From Jaminaea rosea (lineage: Eukaryota > Basidiomycota > Exobasidiomycetes > Microstromatales), in the NCBI RefSeq assembly GCF_003144245.1, contig NW_020289981.1, positions 672,680 through 736,679 on the forward strand: 64,000 nucleotides of DNA, read 5' to 3'. The position numbers and the translations under genes were made by a program. The notes under the pieces are model-generated. The model had not been told where the DNA came from, ran no database searches, and was given only the letters and a program-made list of their open reading frames with translations. Positions 1 through 10,581 of the stretch are shown piece by piece (the first letter of the stretch is position 1; each line of letters starts with the position of its first letter).

Positions 1-294
1 CACACTGTGCTGCCTCCTCACCCGCAGGCCCAGCCCAGCGAAAGCCTAAGTCGTCCCTCGCCTCCCTTGCCCGCCCCCGCATCTCTCCTTCTTTCCACCT
101 CTCAGACCTCGACCGACCGTGACAAATCTACACACGTCTTCACACTCACACTCCCTTGATCACTCAAGTCGACAAGACGAGACGAGACGAGACATGGCAT
201 CTGACCCAAAATCAAGTGTGTGTGTGTGTGTGGATGGGCATTTGCTCACTTTACTCTCTCTCTCTTCTCACCTCACCCTTCGCACAATCCTCGA
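1..294. other. Intergenic DNA with simple repeats
   Basis: No gene seen. This stretch lies downstream of the minus-strand GLTSCR1-domain gene. It contains a short five-base repeat (gacga, about 171-193) and a GT dinucleotide run at about 216-232. Confidence 0.7.
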
Positions 295-2289
295 CTACGA
301 CTGCCCAGCACCGCCATTACCACCACTACCACCACCGCCACCAGCAGCACCTCCTGTCGCTCCCCCCGGTCCTGCTCCTCCACCTCCCGGTCCCACCCCG
401 CTCGAAGCGCTACTCTGCACAACATTGACCGCCTCAGCCAAGGCGCCTAACTGTTGTGGCGTCAATCTACTAAGGAGAACGCTCAAGTGGACGAGTTGAC
501 AACGCGTACCTCCCGCTGCTCCTGCTCCTCCTGCTCCTCCTCCTCCTCCGGCAGCTCCTCCATTCGCCGCATTCAGAGCCAAAGCAGGATTAACGGGCCC
601 CTCCGTAATCCCCAACAGGACGGCAGCTTCCCTCTGATTCGGGTCCGGTTCACAGGGGGCTGTGCTCCATCCTCCTCCCCCTGCTCCTCCTGTACCGCCA
701 CCTCCTGCAGCGCGAGCCTTGTGCGCATCAATGGCCGGCTGTAGATGCTTGGCGGGGAGGGGGGCGATTCCTGCTGCTGTTAGGCGGGAGATTAGGGGGA
801 GGGGCAGGACGATTCGGAGGGGTGGTTGAGTGGGTGGTTGGGATTGAGGAGGAAGTGGGGAGGAGGAAGAGGAGGAGGCGGACGGGGCGATAGAGGTGAT
901 CGAGGCCGCTGTGGCTGCTGCTGCTGCTGCTGCGGCGGCGGCTGATGATGATGAGGAGGAGGGAGAAGACGCGGCGGCGGCGGCGGCGGCGGCGGTTGCG
1001 GAGGTGGGTGACTGGCCTCTTGTTTGCTGAGGTGGACGAGTTGTGCCCCCGCTCCCGCTAGTGCTGCCGGTAGGCTTCGGGAAGTTGGAGGGCGAAGCAG
1101 AGCCTGACGTTGATACTGATGGTCGTCTGGCTGTTGACGCTCCTGCTGCGTGTGTAGGAGCAGGCGATCCCTTCGCACTGGCATTATTGCTGGTGCTCGA
1201 AGAGGCCTTCGACTTGCCCGACGCCGATGCCGACGCCGCCGCCGTGGGCTCCTTTGACTCCCTGGCCTCCTTTGAGCTGGCAGCTTTGGACGTTGATGCC
1301 TGCTTTGCTTTGCTGCTCTTGCGCGAGGCGGAGGGCGATGTTTGTCGCTTGGAGCTGGAGGTAGAAGGACCTGATGATGGAGAGGCGGCTGGAGCTGGTG
1401 AGAAGGCAGCCGCCGCAGGGGCCGGGGTGGATGATGGTGCCGGTCTTGGCTGTGAAGAAGCTGGCTTGACATTGCTCCCACTCCCACCTGCGCTCGAGCT
1501 CGCGCTGGCACTTGGGGCGATGCGCGGATACATCTCTCTTGGAGGTGGCATCTCAAAGCCTGGTGCAACCTGATCCAATTCGGCCTGCCAGTGCTGTCCG
1601 TACGTCTCGATGAGGGTTTGCCTCGCCTCGTTCAGCTGGGCCACCTCTGCCTCCAAGGCGGCACGTTCGTCCCCGTAGGCCAGGCCAAGCATCTGTAGAT
1701 GTCCCTCCTTCGAAAATGGGGTAGAAGGCAGCGTAGGCACCACTTCGTCCTCTTGCTCGGGCGGATGGACCTGCGACCCGCCGAGGCTCGTGTGCTGGAG
1801 GAGCCGATGGCGTTGACGCAGGGCAGCGTAGCGCGAGAGGACTTCATCGAGCTCATCGTCGGCAGGGAAGGTCAATCCCTCGATTGCGTCAAAGGCGACA
1901 CTCTCTGCCCTACCGCTGCGCTGCACGCAGGGCACTCGAGCTGTAGCTGTGAGGCGTCGTCGCTTGGTCGTAGTCGTAGTTGTGCCATTCTCTACTACTA
2001 CTAGTCCTGCCCTCTCCTTGTCCTTGCTCGCCGCCCTCGATCTAGCTAGCGCGACTACGTCCTCTGGCACCTGCCAGACGTGCCAGGGGAGTAGTCGTGC
2101 CACCACATCCTTTGCGCCTGCGAATGGCGTCTTGTAATCTGCGTTCAACACGGCATCGTGGTGTGCGAGGAGTGGGGCGAATCCGCTGCTGCTGGGTGCA
2201 GGGATGGGGAGAGGATAGCGGATGGGTGGACGCGGTGGTGGTGGTTGTGAAGAGGAGGAGGCAACGCCCTGAGTCTGCGTCGAGGACAT
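295..2289 (-). CDS. GLTSCR1-domain protein, BICRA-like SWI/SNF-type subunit
   Basis: A single-exon frame of 664 residues. Roughly residues 35-155 resemble the GLTSCR1/BICRA conserved region: an early VLNADYKTPF motif, then RLLPWHVWQ about 15 residues later, then a helical segment ending near RYAALRQRHRLL. In animals this domain defines a subunit of the non-canonical BAF chromatin remodeller. Fungal GLTSCR1 proteins are thought to be nuclear remodeller subunits, so that role here is inferred from the family. The rest is low complexity, rich in Ser, Ala and Pro, with poly-Ser and poly-Ala tracts and a Gly-rich C-terminus. I start at the Met at 2289 (MSSTQTQG). The frame stays open upstream to 2586, but that part overlaps the divergent neighbour and reads like 5' leader. 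It shares a short divergent promoter with the Caf40 gene. Confidence 0.72.
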   Translation of the reverse strand: MSSTQTQGVASSSSQPPPPRPPIRYPLPIPAPSSSGFAPLLAHHDAVLNADYKTPFAGAKDVVARLLPWHVWQVPEDVVALARSRAASKDKERAGLVVVENGTTTTTTKRRRLTATARVPCVQRSGRAESVAFDAIEGLTFPADDELDEVLSRYAALRQRHRLLQHTSLGGSQVHPPEQEDEVVPTLPSTPFSKEGHLQMLGLAYGDERAALEAEVAQLNEARQTLIETYGQHWQAELDQVAPGFEMPPPREMYPRIAPSASASSSAGGSGSNVKPASSQPRPAPSSTPAPAAAAFSPAPAASPSSGPSTSSSKRQTSPSASRKSSKAKQASTSKAASSKEARESKEPTAAASASASGKSKASSSTSNNASAKGSPAPTHAAGASTARRPSVSTSGSASPSNFPKPTGSTSGSGGTTRPPQQTRGQSPTSATAAAAAAAASSPSSSSSSAAAAAAAAAATAASITSIAPSASSSSSSPLPPQSQPPTQPPLRIVLPLPLISRLTAAGIAPLPAKHLQPAIDAHKARAAGGGGTGGAGGGGWSTAPCEPDPNQREAAVLLGITEGPVNPALALNAANGGAAGGGGGAGGAGAAGGTRCQLVHLSVLLSRLTPQQLGALAEAVNVVQSSASSGVGPGGGGAGPGGATGGAAGGGGGSGGNGGAGQS

Positions 2290-2496
2290 GAAGTGACTTG
2301 AGCTGAGCCTGCCCCTCGCTGCCAGGCCTTTCCTGCCTTTGATTTCGAGTTGCAACTCAAGTCGGATTGAACGTCGAGTGTGGACCGAGCGAGGCTGCGA
2401 GCAACGGAACAAGGAACACACCACAAAGTCAGGTCTCGACGTCGACATGCAGAGCACGCGGGCGGCTCCGAGGGCGGAGCGGAAGCCAGAGCGGGG
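2290..2496. promoter_or_regulatory. Shared divergent promoter region
   Basis: About 207 bp separate the inferred starts of the GLTSCR1-domain gene (minus) and the Caf40 gene (plus), so both promoters must lie here or overlap the 5' coding regions. No clear TATA box is visible. If Caf40 really begins at the later Met at 2647, the shared region extends to about 357 bp. Confidence 0.45.
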
Positions 2497-3973
2497 ATGT
2501 CGACGCTCGAGGGCAACGACGGGCTGCGAGGAGGGACGGAGGGAGTGGCAGGCACCTCGTTCAATGACGCATCGCACAGCATACATTCACCATTCTCATC
2601 ACTACCTCCTCACCACCACCACGCGCAACACCATTACGCACACGCAATGGACTCGCCTGCAATGGGCGCTCCATTGCCCCCTTCCTCTTCGCAGTCTCAT
2701 CGCATAACTCCACCCCACGCCGCCAACCACAACCACAACCTCGACCACCTCTCCCTCAGCGCACCGCAAGCCTCGTCCCTCCTCGCCTCTGCAGGTCCAC
2801 CCCCGGCCTCAGGACCATCCATCCCTGCGGGCACAGGGCCAGGAGGAACACCAACAACTGCCCTGTCGGTGTACCACTTGATCAACCAGCTATGCCAACG
2901 TCCACCGCCCAGCGCCGCCTCTGCCACGACGATGGCGACGGCGAGCACCGCGACGGCGAATGGCTCCGCAACGCCAGGCTCCACAACCATCGGGGGCGCT
3001 GCGCCGACGCCGGTCAAGGACGGCAGCGAGTCGGCGCGGGAGACTGCCCTCCTCGAGCTGAGCAAGAAGCGCGAACAGTACGAGGATCTAGCCCTCGTCC
3101 TCTGGCACAGCTTTGGGGTTATGAGCTCCCTTCTCCAGGAAATCATAGCAGTTTACCCTCTACTGAGCCCACCGGCATTGACGGCCCATGCGAGCAATAG
3201 GGTCTGCAACGCTCTTGCACTACTGCAATGCGTTGCGAGTCATCATGAGACGCGCGCTCTCTTCTTGCAGGGTGAGTGCAGAGATCGTCGCACACACACA
3301 CAGCATTGTTCTCTTCTCAGGCAGGGTACTGATTTGATCCCCTGTTTGGCGACACTCTAGCGCATATTCCCCTCTTCTTGTACCCCTTTCTCAATACAAC
3401 GAGCAAGACGAGGCCATTCGAGTACCTCCGCCTCACCTCGCTGGGAGTCATTGGCGCACTCGTTAAGCAGAGCGATAATTCGCAGGTCATCACTTTCCTC
3501 CTCTCGACGGAGATCATTCCTCTCTGCTTGCGAATCATGGAGACGTGAGTGGCCCCCGCCGCCGCCGTCCCCCTCATACATCGAACACGGCTGATCTCCT
3601 CTCCCCGCTTCGGCTTCACAGCGGCTCCGAGCTAAGCAAAACGGTTGCCATCTTCATCGTGCAAAAGATCCTCCTCGACGACGTCGGTCTCGCCTACGTC
3701 TGTCAGACCTACGAGCGATTCTATGCCGTAGGTACCGTTCTATCCAACATGGTCACCGGCATAGAGGAGACGGGTGCCGTCCGCTTGCTCAAGCACATCA
3801 TTCGGTGCTACTTGAGGTTGAGCGATAATATTCGGGCTAGGGAAGCGCTTAGGGCTTGTCTGCCTAGTTCGTTGAGGGATGCGACCTTTGTTGGGTTGTT
3901 GAGGGGGGACAATATTACGAGGAGATGTTTGGCTACTCTGTTGCTTAATTTGTCGGATGAGGTCGGGCAGTGA
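2497..3973 (+). CDS. CAF40: CCR4-NOT complex subunit Caf40/CNOT9 (Rcd1 family)
   Basis: Three exons, 2497-3271, 3361-3544 and 3622-3973, with GT-AG introns that restore one frame (436 residues). The second and third exons carry the near-invariant Rcd1 armadillo-repeat core, for example [51 protein letters not shown] and [19 protein letters not shown]9 is the non-catalytic CCR4-NOT subunit that bridges NOT1 to recruiting factors in mRNA deadenylation and translational repression. The first about 150 residues are a Pro/Ser/His-rich extension that the core family lacks, as in many basidiomycete orthologues. The first Met at 2497 is chosen; the Met at 2647 would shorten the protein to 386 residues. 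The C-terminus ends soon after the last repeat, as expected for the family. Confidence 0.95.
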
Positions 3974-4875
3974 GGGAGGGGCAGCAAGGACGAGGAGGAG
4001 CCCGAGGAGAAGAAGGAGGAGGACGACTCTACTTTCGACCACCGCATCTTACCAGTTACCCCCCAACAAGCACGCAGACCCACCCTTTTCTCCACCACGA
4101 TAAAGCACACGCCAGCATCCACGCGCACGCACGCACGCGCACGCACACGCACACTCAAAACGACGTCCCCGGCCAGACAGGGCATCACGTCGCTTCCCGA
4201 TCGTCGTGCAGGCATCACCATCGCGCAGCCCTACCCAAAACCAAGCCCACCTCCAGGCCCGACCAACAATGTACACCAGCAAAGAGATCCCCCCTCCCTC
4301 TCCCCCGCGTCCCCTCTTTTGGCCGCAATCAAGGCCCACCACCACCATCATCGCCTACAATGTGTCAACGTCGCATCGGCTCGGCTCGACGCGGCTTGAG
4401 TCGTCGCTCAAGACTTCGCGCGAGCCTATCTATTACTGTCTGTTCTGTCTATCTGTCCCCTGCTTTCTTAGTTCTATATCACCAAATTGTATTCATGCGG
4501 TTGCGCATCAAAGAGGTCAAGCCAGGCCAGGCCATGCGTTGAGGAAGCAGGCGCGAGGGATGGGTGGTGCATCGACGTCGACGTCGATGCCGGCCGGCGG
4601 TTTCCATTCCCTCTCCTCCCACGCCCGCCACCCCGCGTCCTCCACCACAGACGTACGTACGTCCGTGCGGGGCAAAAGAGTGAGAGGCGATTGAAGAAAG
4701 TGGAGTCGGCCGTACCGTTTCGTGTATGCTTCGCTATTCATAGATTGGCGGGTAGGTTTTGCTTCTTCCCGCATCACATTCACGTTCCCATTCGTCTTTG
4801 TCTTCGTATTCCTATCCTCGGTTTCATCTTGATCCATCCTCTACACCTCCAGGTCTTCTTCCTCATCCTTCAAAT
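3974..4875. other. Intergenic region with CA/CG-rich simple repeat
   Basis: No convincing gene. It holds the Caf40 3' region and the upstream region of the GH43 gene. A degenerate alternating repeat of CACG/CACA units lies at about 4116-4156, and a small palindrome built from ACGT units lies near 4651-4662. Frames here are short and low in complexity. Confidence 0.6.
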
Positions 4876-6535
4876 ATGGCTCCTCACCCGCACCTAGGCT
4901 GGGTCAGTGAGTAGTCACTTCCTGCCTCCTCCCACCGATGGCTGTCTCGCCTTGAGTGGCTAAGCCCCCTTTCCTCCCTTGCGATCCCCCGCCGCACAGA
5001 CCCCGTAATCCCGCACGAATCCGCCGACCCAGGCACATACTACGACCCTGTCTCTCGCAAGTACTACACCTTTGTGACCAACTGCGAAGGGGTAGCCTGC
5101 CGATGCTGGTATAGCGACGACCTATGTTCCTGGACCAAGCATGAGGCCGATGTGCTTCCTGGACCGCACCCGGCGTGGATTGGGGAAGGAGGGTGGAATT
5201 GGGCTCCAGAGTGAGTGTTGCGCGAGGAGAGGAGAGAAAGACGGGAGGGGAGGAGATGAGAGAGGAGCTGACCCTTCGTCATCGCTCGCTGCGGTGCGGT
5301 CGCTCGCGCAGAGTCATCTCAGCACCGCAAGGGCGACCTGGTCACCTCATGTACATCTCCTGCAAGGACAAGTCGACGGACAAGCAGTGCATTGGTGTAG
5401 CTTACACCGAGGGGGTGAGCTGAGCATTTCGCTCCATGCTGCCTTCCCTCCCGCACTCCTCCACTGACCCCAATCACTCATCCCTCCGCACCGCACCGCA
5501 TCGCGTCACGTCGCGTCGTCTGCCGCAGGGACCGCTAGGCCCTTATCGCTTCATATCGCACGGCCCGCTCATCTCGCACGGCGAGTCCGGAGGCTGCATA
5601 GATCCGCAGCCATTCGTGGACCCGCAGACTGGCAAGAGGCATTTAGTGTTCAAGAACGATACAGACAAGTGCGTGCCCCCCCTCCCAAACCCTTCTCCCC
5701 ACGATATCCTGCTAATCCATTGCTGGCGCGGCTCCCCTCCTCGCCTTCGCCGGCAGGATGTACACGAAAAAGGCCCAACTCTGGATTCGAGAGCTCAGCG
5801 AGGACGGTCTAGGTTTCGCAGCCGATCGAGTAGCGCTTCAGGCTCCGAGCTCGAAGTATCAACATGACCTCCTCGAAGCACCTTACCTGACCTACCACGC
5901 TCCGAGTCGGACTTATTGTCTCTTCTACTCGTCCGGGACTTTCACTACGGAGGGTGAGTCGCGCGCGCGGCGTGCGAAGAAGAGAAATGAGGCGGACAGC
6001 GATATACTGACGTTGACGTTTGGTCGGTGCACGCGACAGGCTACGCCACCTCGTATTCCATCTCGCGCTCAGGCCTGCATGGGCCGTACGTTCCCTCGGG
6101 CCGCCCGCTCCTCTATACCGACGTGCCTCGTGGGATCCGCGGTCCGGGTGGGGCGTGCGTGATCCAGGGGGTGGAGGGGCATTGGTTCATTTTGTTCCAT
6201 TCGCTTGAAAGAGAGGGAGGAGCGAGGAGGACGTGCATTCATCGGTTGGAGTGGGAGGAGGACGGGACGCCTAGATTGCCGTGAGTGCGCGTGGCGCTTG
6301 CGAGGGCTGGTTGATGAGCTATGCGCTGACTATCCTATCCCTCATCGTGGGTGCGCGGCCCGGTAGAGGACGACCCTGCGAGGGCAAACGCATCCGACTG
6401 GGCGCGGAGCATGAAGATGATCAAGCACATGGTTTCCCTGCTCACCCAAACGAGACGGGCAAGTCTCCGATGATGGGCGGGCACAGTGGTGCGGTCAAGG
6501 CTGGGATGCAGAAGGTCTTTAATGCTCTCAAGTAG
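4876..6535 (+). CDS. Glycoside hydrolase family 43-type five-bladed beta-propeller
   Basis: Seven exons give 363 residues: 4876-4906, 5000-5210, 5312-5414, 5529-5668, 5757-5953, 6040-6280 and 6367-6535. All junctions are GT-AG and stay in phase. The three catalytic acids of GH43 are recognisable. The general-base Asp lies in HESADPGTYYD after NPVIP near the N-terminus, the pKa-tuning Asp in GGCIDPQPFVD, and the acid Glu in DLLEAPYLTYH. Family members cleave arabinose- or xylose-containing polysaccharides and oligosaccharides. The exact substrate cannot be read from sequence. No signal peptide is evident in this model, so the enzyme may act inside the cell, or a missing upstream exon may carry one. 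The last exon is the weakest part: its acceptor at 6366 is poor, and another frame there also reads plausibly. Confidence 0.85.
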
Positions 6536-6609
6536 CGCCTCTCCCCTCGCGCTCCCCTCGCGGTCTGTGTGTGTGCGTGTCTATCTCTGATTGTATTTCA
6601 CTCTCGCAC

Positions 6610-7486
6610 CTACTCCTGTACATCCCGGAACAGCTTACGCAACCACTCCGTCTCGGCAAGTAGCTCCTCGCGCGTACGAGGTGGACGATCCTCATCGTCT
6701 GGCCCTCCCTGCTTCTCTACGCCCGCAGCAGCCGAGCTGGGCCTCTTGCCCGTCGTGGCATCGAAGCCCCACTTCTCCAGCTCGGCATAGACGGCGTCCG
6801 ACGGCGTAAAGTCGCCCTGAGAGCGCGCGCGCGCGAGTCGAGCACAAGCGCGAGCACAGCGCGAAGGTGGATGGGTGAATGAGATCGTCAGCGCGAGCTC
6901 TATCCACAATCACACTCAGTGATGCCTTCTCATGTGACCCGCGCACGCACCTTCCTCCTGGGCAAAACATGCACATGCAAATGCTCGACCGTCTGACCTG
7001 AGTCTCTTCCGTCCTGCACAGCAACGGTGCACGCTGTAGCTCCCATTGCCTCCTCGAGGCGGGAGACTACAAGCTGCAATGTGGTGAAGAAAGGGCCGAT
7101 GCTAGGTGCGGGAAGGTTGGAGAGGCGGGTGATGTTGGGTGAGGGGGGGATGAGCAGGATGTCTGTGCATGCGTCGGGTGAGGGGGGAGGGGAGGGGTGG
7201 CGTGAGTGAGGGGTAAAAGAGAGGGAGGTGCGAGCTAGAACGCACGTCCAGGCACGATAGGCTTGATATTCACGATTCCTAGCGCATGGGGGGTGCGAAG
7301 GAAGACTTGCTCCGTAACGTCGAAGTGAGAGAAGTGGGCACGCTGCGTATCTCCCGAGCCGCTGCCGCTGCCGCTACTAGTGCTGGTGGTGGAGGCCTTG
7401 ATGGTGGAGGACATGCTGCGAGCGAGGCCGCACGTCGTGGTGGTAGTGGTGCTGAAGAGGGAAGAGAAGAAGGAGGGGAAGCGCAT
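6610..7486 (-). CDS. Fhit-type HIT hydrolase (diadenosine polyphosphate hydrolase)
   Basis: Three exons (7486-7246, 7162-6951, 6816-6610) give 219 residues in one frame. The central exon carries the histidine triad EHLHVHVLPR, preceded by an Fhit-like AVQDGRDSGQTV segment. The first exon carries the Fhit N-terminal strand pattern (FLRTPHALGIVNIKPIVPG). Family members (human FHIT, yeast Hnt2/Aph1) split Ap3A and Ap4A using the middle His as nucleophile. The C-terminal exon holds the variable tail seen in fungal members. The first 24 residues before a second Met (7414) are Ser/Thr/Phe-rich and could be a mitochondrial presequence or spurious; the shorter start would give 195 residues. It converges with the GH43 gene, with only about 74 bp between stops. 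Confidence 0.9.
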
Positions 7487-7839
7487 CGGCCGGCGTAATC
7501 AGCGAGGGCGGCGGCGGCGGGGCTCGACCCTTTGGTTACGAGGCCAAGATGCTGTCGAATAGAATACCGCCGGCCCGCCCTCCGCCCTGCGCCCTCCGCC
7601 CTGCCGCTGTCCTTCCGTGCCTTGCTCTTGCAGCCGAATCTGTCCACGTCCTCCAAGTCGCGGCGTAGCCCACAACCAACTCGACTCGACGACGCAGCAA
7701 GGCGTGAGTAACGCCGCCTATTCGCCCGCCCAATCAAAGAATCGTGGAAGGTCTATCGAGTGAAAAGATAATGACGAAAGGATGGTAACAATGAATGAAG
7801 TATAACTCGCCACTCGCAAGCACGCACGCACGCGGCTAT
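7487..7839. other. Upstream region of the HIT gene
   Basis: About 350 bp between the start of the HIT hydrolase and the stop of the next minus-strand gene. It should contain the HIT promoter and the 3' region of the Herp-like gene. A CCG/GCC-rich segment lies near 7507-7610. No gene or clear regulatory motif seen. Confidence 0.6.
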
Positions 7840-10260
7840 CTAAAAGAATCCCAGATCGTCCTCCACATCCGCCTCATCCTCCTCCTCCTCGTCCTCATTG
7901 CCCTCACTACTCTCTTCGTCCTCCGTGGTGGCAAGCTCCTCCTCGCCAGCCTGAGCCTGAGGGGCAGCAGCTTGAGGCGCTGCTTCCTCACCATCTGCTG
8001 CCGTCTCAGGCCCGGTTCCAGCTACGCCGCCCCCACCGTGGGCGACAGGGGCAGTCGCGCGTCTTTGCGCCGCTGCATCATCATTCTCTTGGGGCACCGC
8101 CCTTCTAGGACGCGCAGCAGCACGCCTTTGCGCTCTCACCTCCTCCATTACATCAATCCCTCCCGTCGCCCCTCCTTCGCTCCCCTCCAGCGCGCTCACA
8201 AGGCCATCCTCGTCCTCCCGCAACTTGAGGTAGCGCAGCACGTACGGGTGGTAGAGGATGCGCGGGAGCGGCAAGTCGGGACTTTCTCCTCCTCCTGCTG
8301 CCTGGCCCTGTCCTGCCGACGAGCCCCCGCCATCGCCCTCGCCCTCGCCCCCGCCCCTCAGCTGCACCCGGCTCGCCTCGACCCAAGCCCTCCCACGTCC
8401 GTTCCACCAGCGTGCCAGCACGCGATCACGCCTGCGCAGTTCGTCTGCTCGCATCTCCTCGAGGCGGGGCAGGAGGGTCAGGAAGTAGAGGTACAGGGGG
8501 AGAAGGAGGGTCGAAGGGGTGAGGAGAAGCCATCGAGCCCAATGTGTCGCCTCGTCTACTCTCCCAGCTAATCCCGCCGGAGCACCACGTCTCCTGTGTC
8601 GCCTTGTATGGAATGGCGACGTCGTGCCTCTCTCGCCTTCACGCAATCTCGCAACAGCCCAACGTTGTGCCTGCGCATCGTCGATTGGACGAAACCCCAG
8701 CGCGCGATCCTCCGCCTCGAGCCCTAGGTATGCGAGACGTTGTGCGATGTACTTGCCCGGGTTGGCGGAGAAGGAGCGTACAACGCGGCGAGTCGGGGCT
8801 GAAGGGGTGAGTGGGTGACTCCAGGAGGAGGCGGCCCCCGTCGTCGTGGATGAGGAGGTCGAAGTGCGCGCACGACGACGACGTGCGGGCTGTTCTTCTG
8901 CGTCTGCGCCTGGAGGGTTAGGTATGGCACCTGCTGCTCGCCTCCTTCTCTCTCTCCTCTCCCTTCGTCTCCACACCCCGCCTGCCTCCCAAACTACCCA
9001 TCCGGCCGCGGCGAGACACATAGCGAACCGTTTGGGCGTGGATTGGCCGCGCGTAAAGATGTAGAGGAGGATGAAGAGCTTGATGGCGAGGAAGAGGACG
9101 GGTAGGTAGAGACGCGTGAGCTCGGTGAGCGTGGGCGTAGGCGCGGGCGCCGTAGGGGCAGGGATCTGGTCGCGGGTAGGGAGGGCGGCGGCGTGCTGTT
9201 GAGAGGGAAGGCGCTGTGCTTGGCGATTGGCGTTGGGCAGGGGTGCAGCAGGATTGACTTGACTTTGACTGCATTCCGCCAGAGCGGCAAGTAGAGTCTC
9301 TACTCTCGCGTGGACTTGTCGCATCTCGTCGCTCGCTCCAACCTCGATGGGCTTCCAATCAAAAACCACCAGCTCCACATCCAGCAGCGCCTTGCGAGCA
9401 CTCGGCGCCACCTCGATCAGAGTGACCTCGCGCTCCTTGCGGCGTTGTTCCGCCTCATCTTTGTTCATGCCCACGTGGAGATCGTAGAGGTACGAGTAGC
9501 GAGCATGGTACTGCTGGTAGAGAAGGGTGATGACACGGGGCGAGTCCGGTAAAATAGCCCAGGAAGGCAGGGTCGTAGGAGGCTCAGAGGGTGGGAGGGT
9601 AAAGTAGGAGGATCCCTCGAGTGGATCCACTTGAGGGCGCAGTAGCCCTTCGTCCCCGCCTTGGCTGGTGGTGGTGGTGGTAGCCGCCGTTCGTACAGGC
9701 TTCGTCGTCACGCCTCTCCTTGCTGGCGTGATCGGCTCCCTTTCCCCTTCACTCCACGCATCAGGCCTAACGACCAAATGCAGGTAAACCTCCTCCCTCC
9801 CCTCACGCGCCACATCCCCTAGCACCTCGTCATCCCCCAATATCCTTCCGGCGTGAATCAACCTGATCCCCGCTGGGTCAGGCTTACCAGGCCAGTGATC
9901 ACGCACGGCCGTCTTGATGCGGCGGATGGTGTGCTTGCGCTTGGCGCTGAGCACGGATGGGGGCGCGGAGGAGGAAGAGGACGACGGGTAGCTGTGCGGT
10001 GAAATGAGGTGGAGAGCGATGCGTCCTGTGTTTTGCGAGTGGGCGGGGTTCTCCTGTGATGATGAGGTGGACATGGCGCTGTGGGTGTGAGCGTGGGAGG
10101 AAGGCGTCGCAGGAGGGGAGAGGAGGGCGTGCGACGTCGTGCTCGTGCCAGTCGGCAAGCTCGGGGGACGCTGTGGTCGCGGACGCGGTGATGACGTGGA
10201 CGCCGCCGCTGCCGCTGACGGTGGGTCTGTCATCGCCCTGAATTGGCGGATTGCCGTCAA
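7840..10260 (-). CDS. Herp-like ubiquitin-fold ER membrane protein
   Basis: One uninterrupted frame of 806 residues. After a Pro/Ser-rich N-terminus, residues about 75-170 form a ubiquitin-like domain (IALHLISP, TIRRIKTAV, GIRLIHAGRIL, YLHLVVRPD). A long linker follows. Hydrophobic segments lie near 383-402 (VLFLAIKLFILLYIF), 408-427 (AMCLAAAGWVVWEAGGVW) and 577-602 (WLLLTPSTLLLPLYLYF), separated by Arg-rich cytosolic-looking stretches. The last about 40 residues are very acidic. An N-terminal ubiquitin fold plus closely spaced membrane segments matches HERPUD/Usa1-type proteins that help organise ER-associated degradation; the match is by architecture, not strict sequence. The fungal Dsc3 type of ubiquitin-like membrane protein is the main alternative. 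A second Met at 10233 is a possible start. Confidence 0.6.
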   Translation of the reverse strand: MTAIRQFRAMTDPPSAAAAASTSSPRPRPQRPPSLPTGTSTTSHALLSPPATPSSHAHTHSAMSTSSSQENPAHSQNTGRIALHLISPHSYPSSSSSSAPPSVLSAKRKHTIRRIKTAVRDHWPGKPDPAGIRLIHAGRILGDDEVLGDVAREGREEVYLHLVVRPDAWSEGEREPITPARRGVTTKPVRTAATTTTTSQGGDEGLLRPQVDPLEGSSYFTLPPSEPPTTLPSWAILPDSPRVITLLYQQYHARYSYLYDLHVGMNKDEAEQRRKEREVTLIEVAPSARKALLDVELVVFDWKPIEVGASDEMRQVHARVETLLAALAECSQSQVNPAAPLPNANRQAQRLPSQQHAAALPTRDQIPAPTAPAPTPTLTELTRLYLPVLFLAIKLFILLYIFTRGQSTPKRFAMCLAAAGWVVWEAGGVWRRRERRERRRRAAGAIPNPPGADAEEQPARRRRARTSTSSSTTTGAASSWSHPLTPSAPTRRVVRSFSANPGKYIAQRLAYLGLEAEDRALGFRPIDDAQAQRWAVARLREGERGTTSPFHTRRHRRRGAPAGLAGRVDEATHWARWLLLTPSTLLLPLYLYFLTLLPRLEEMRADELRRRDRVLARWWNGRGRAWVEASRVQLRGGGEGEGDGGGSSAGQGQAAGGGESPDLPLPRILYHPYVLRYLKLREDEDGLVSALEGSEGGATGGIDVMEEVRAQRRAAARPRRAVPQENDDAAAQRRATAPVAHGGGGVAGTGPETAADGEEAAPQAAAPQAQAGEEELATTEDEESSEGNEDEEEEDEADVEDDLGFF

Positions 10261-10581
10261 ATGGAGGGGGATGGGAGAGAGGGATAATCAAGGGAGGGCG
10301 GCAAGGAATGGGCGGGCGGGCGGATGAGATGATGAAGCGGACCGTCAGGGCGGCGGCAAGGACGGAGGCGGGGCAGCGGGGCAAGGCGGTGTCGTGGAGG
10401 CTTGGCGCCACTTCCGCTCCGAGACGCTCCACGCCTCGTCTCGTCTCGTCTCGTCTACGCCTTGACGCCTCGCTGCGCATCCGCAACAATGAGACGTCAC
10501 TACTGAGACTCGGGAGAAGCGATACGATGCGAGAACTGGTATATACAAGAAACAAGGTGCAGTACACTGTCCATCGCACGG
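10261..10581. other. Intergenic spacer
   Basis: About 320 bp between the start of the Herp-like gene and the stop of the kinesin gene, both on the minus strand. It holds the promoter of the first and the 3' region of the second. A short CGTCT repeat lies near 10436-10455. No gene seen. Confidence 0.6.

Noticed and set aside
792-1573. Long frames on both strands over the GLTSCR1-domain gene
   Set aside because: They overlap its repetitive Ser/Ala-rich part and have biased, arginine- and proline-rich composition typical of shadow frames.
4116-4156. CACG/CACA repeat considered as telomere-like or CRISPR-like
   Set aside because: It is a simple dinucleotide-based repeat without spacers or a telomeric unit. 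No CRISPR array is seen or expected in this eukaryotic DNA.
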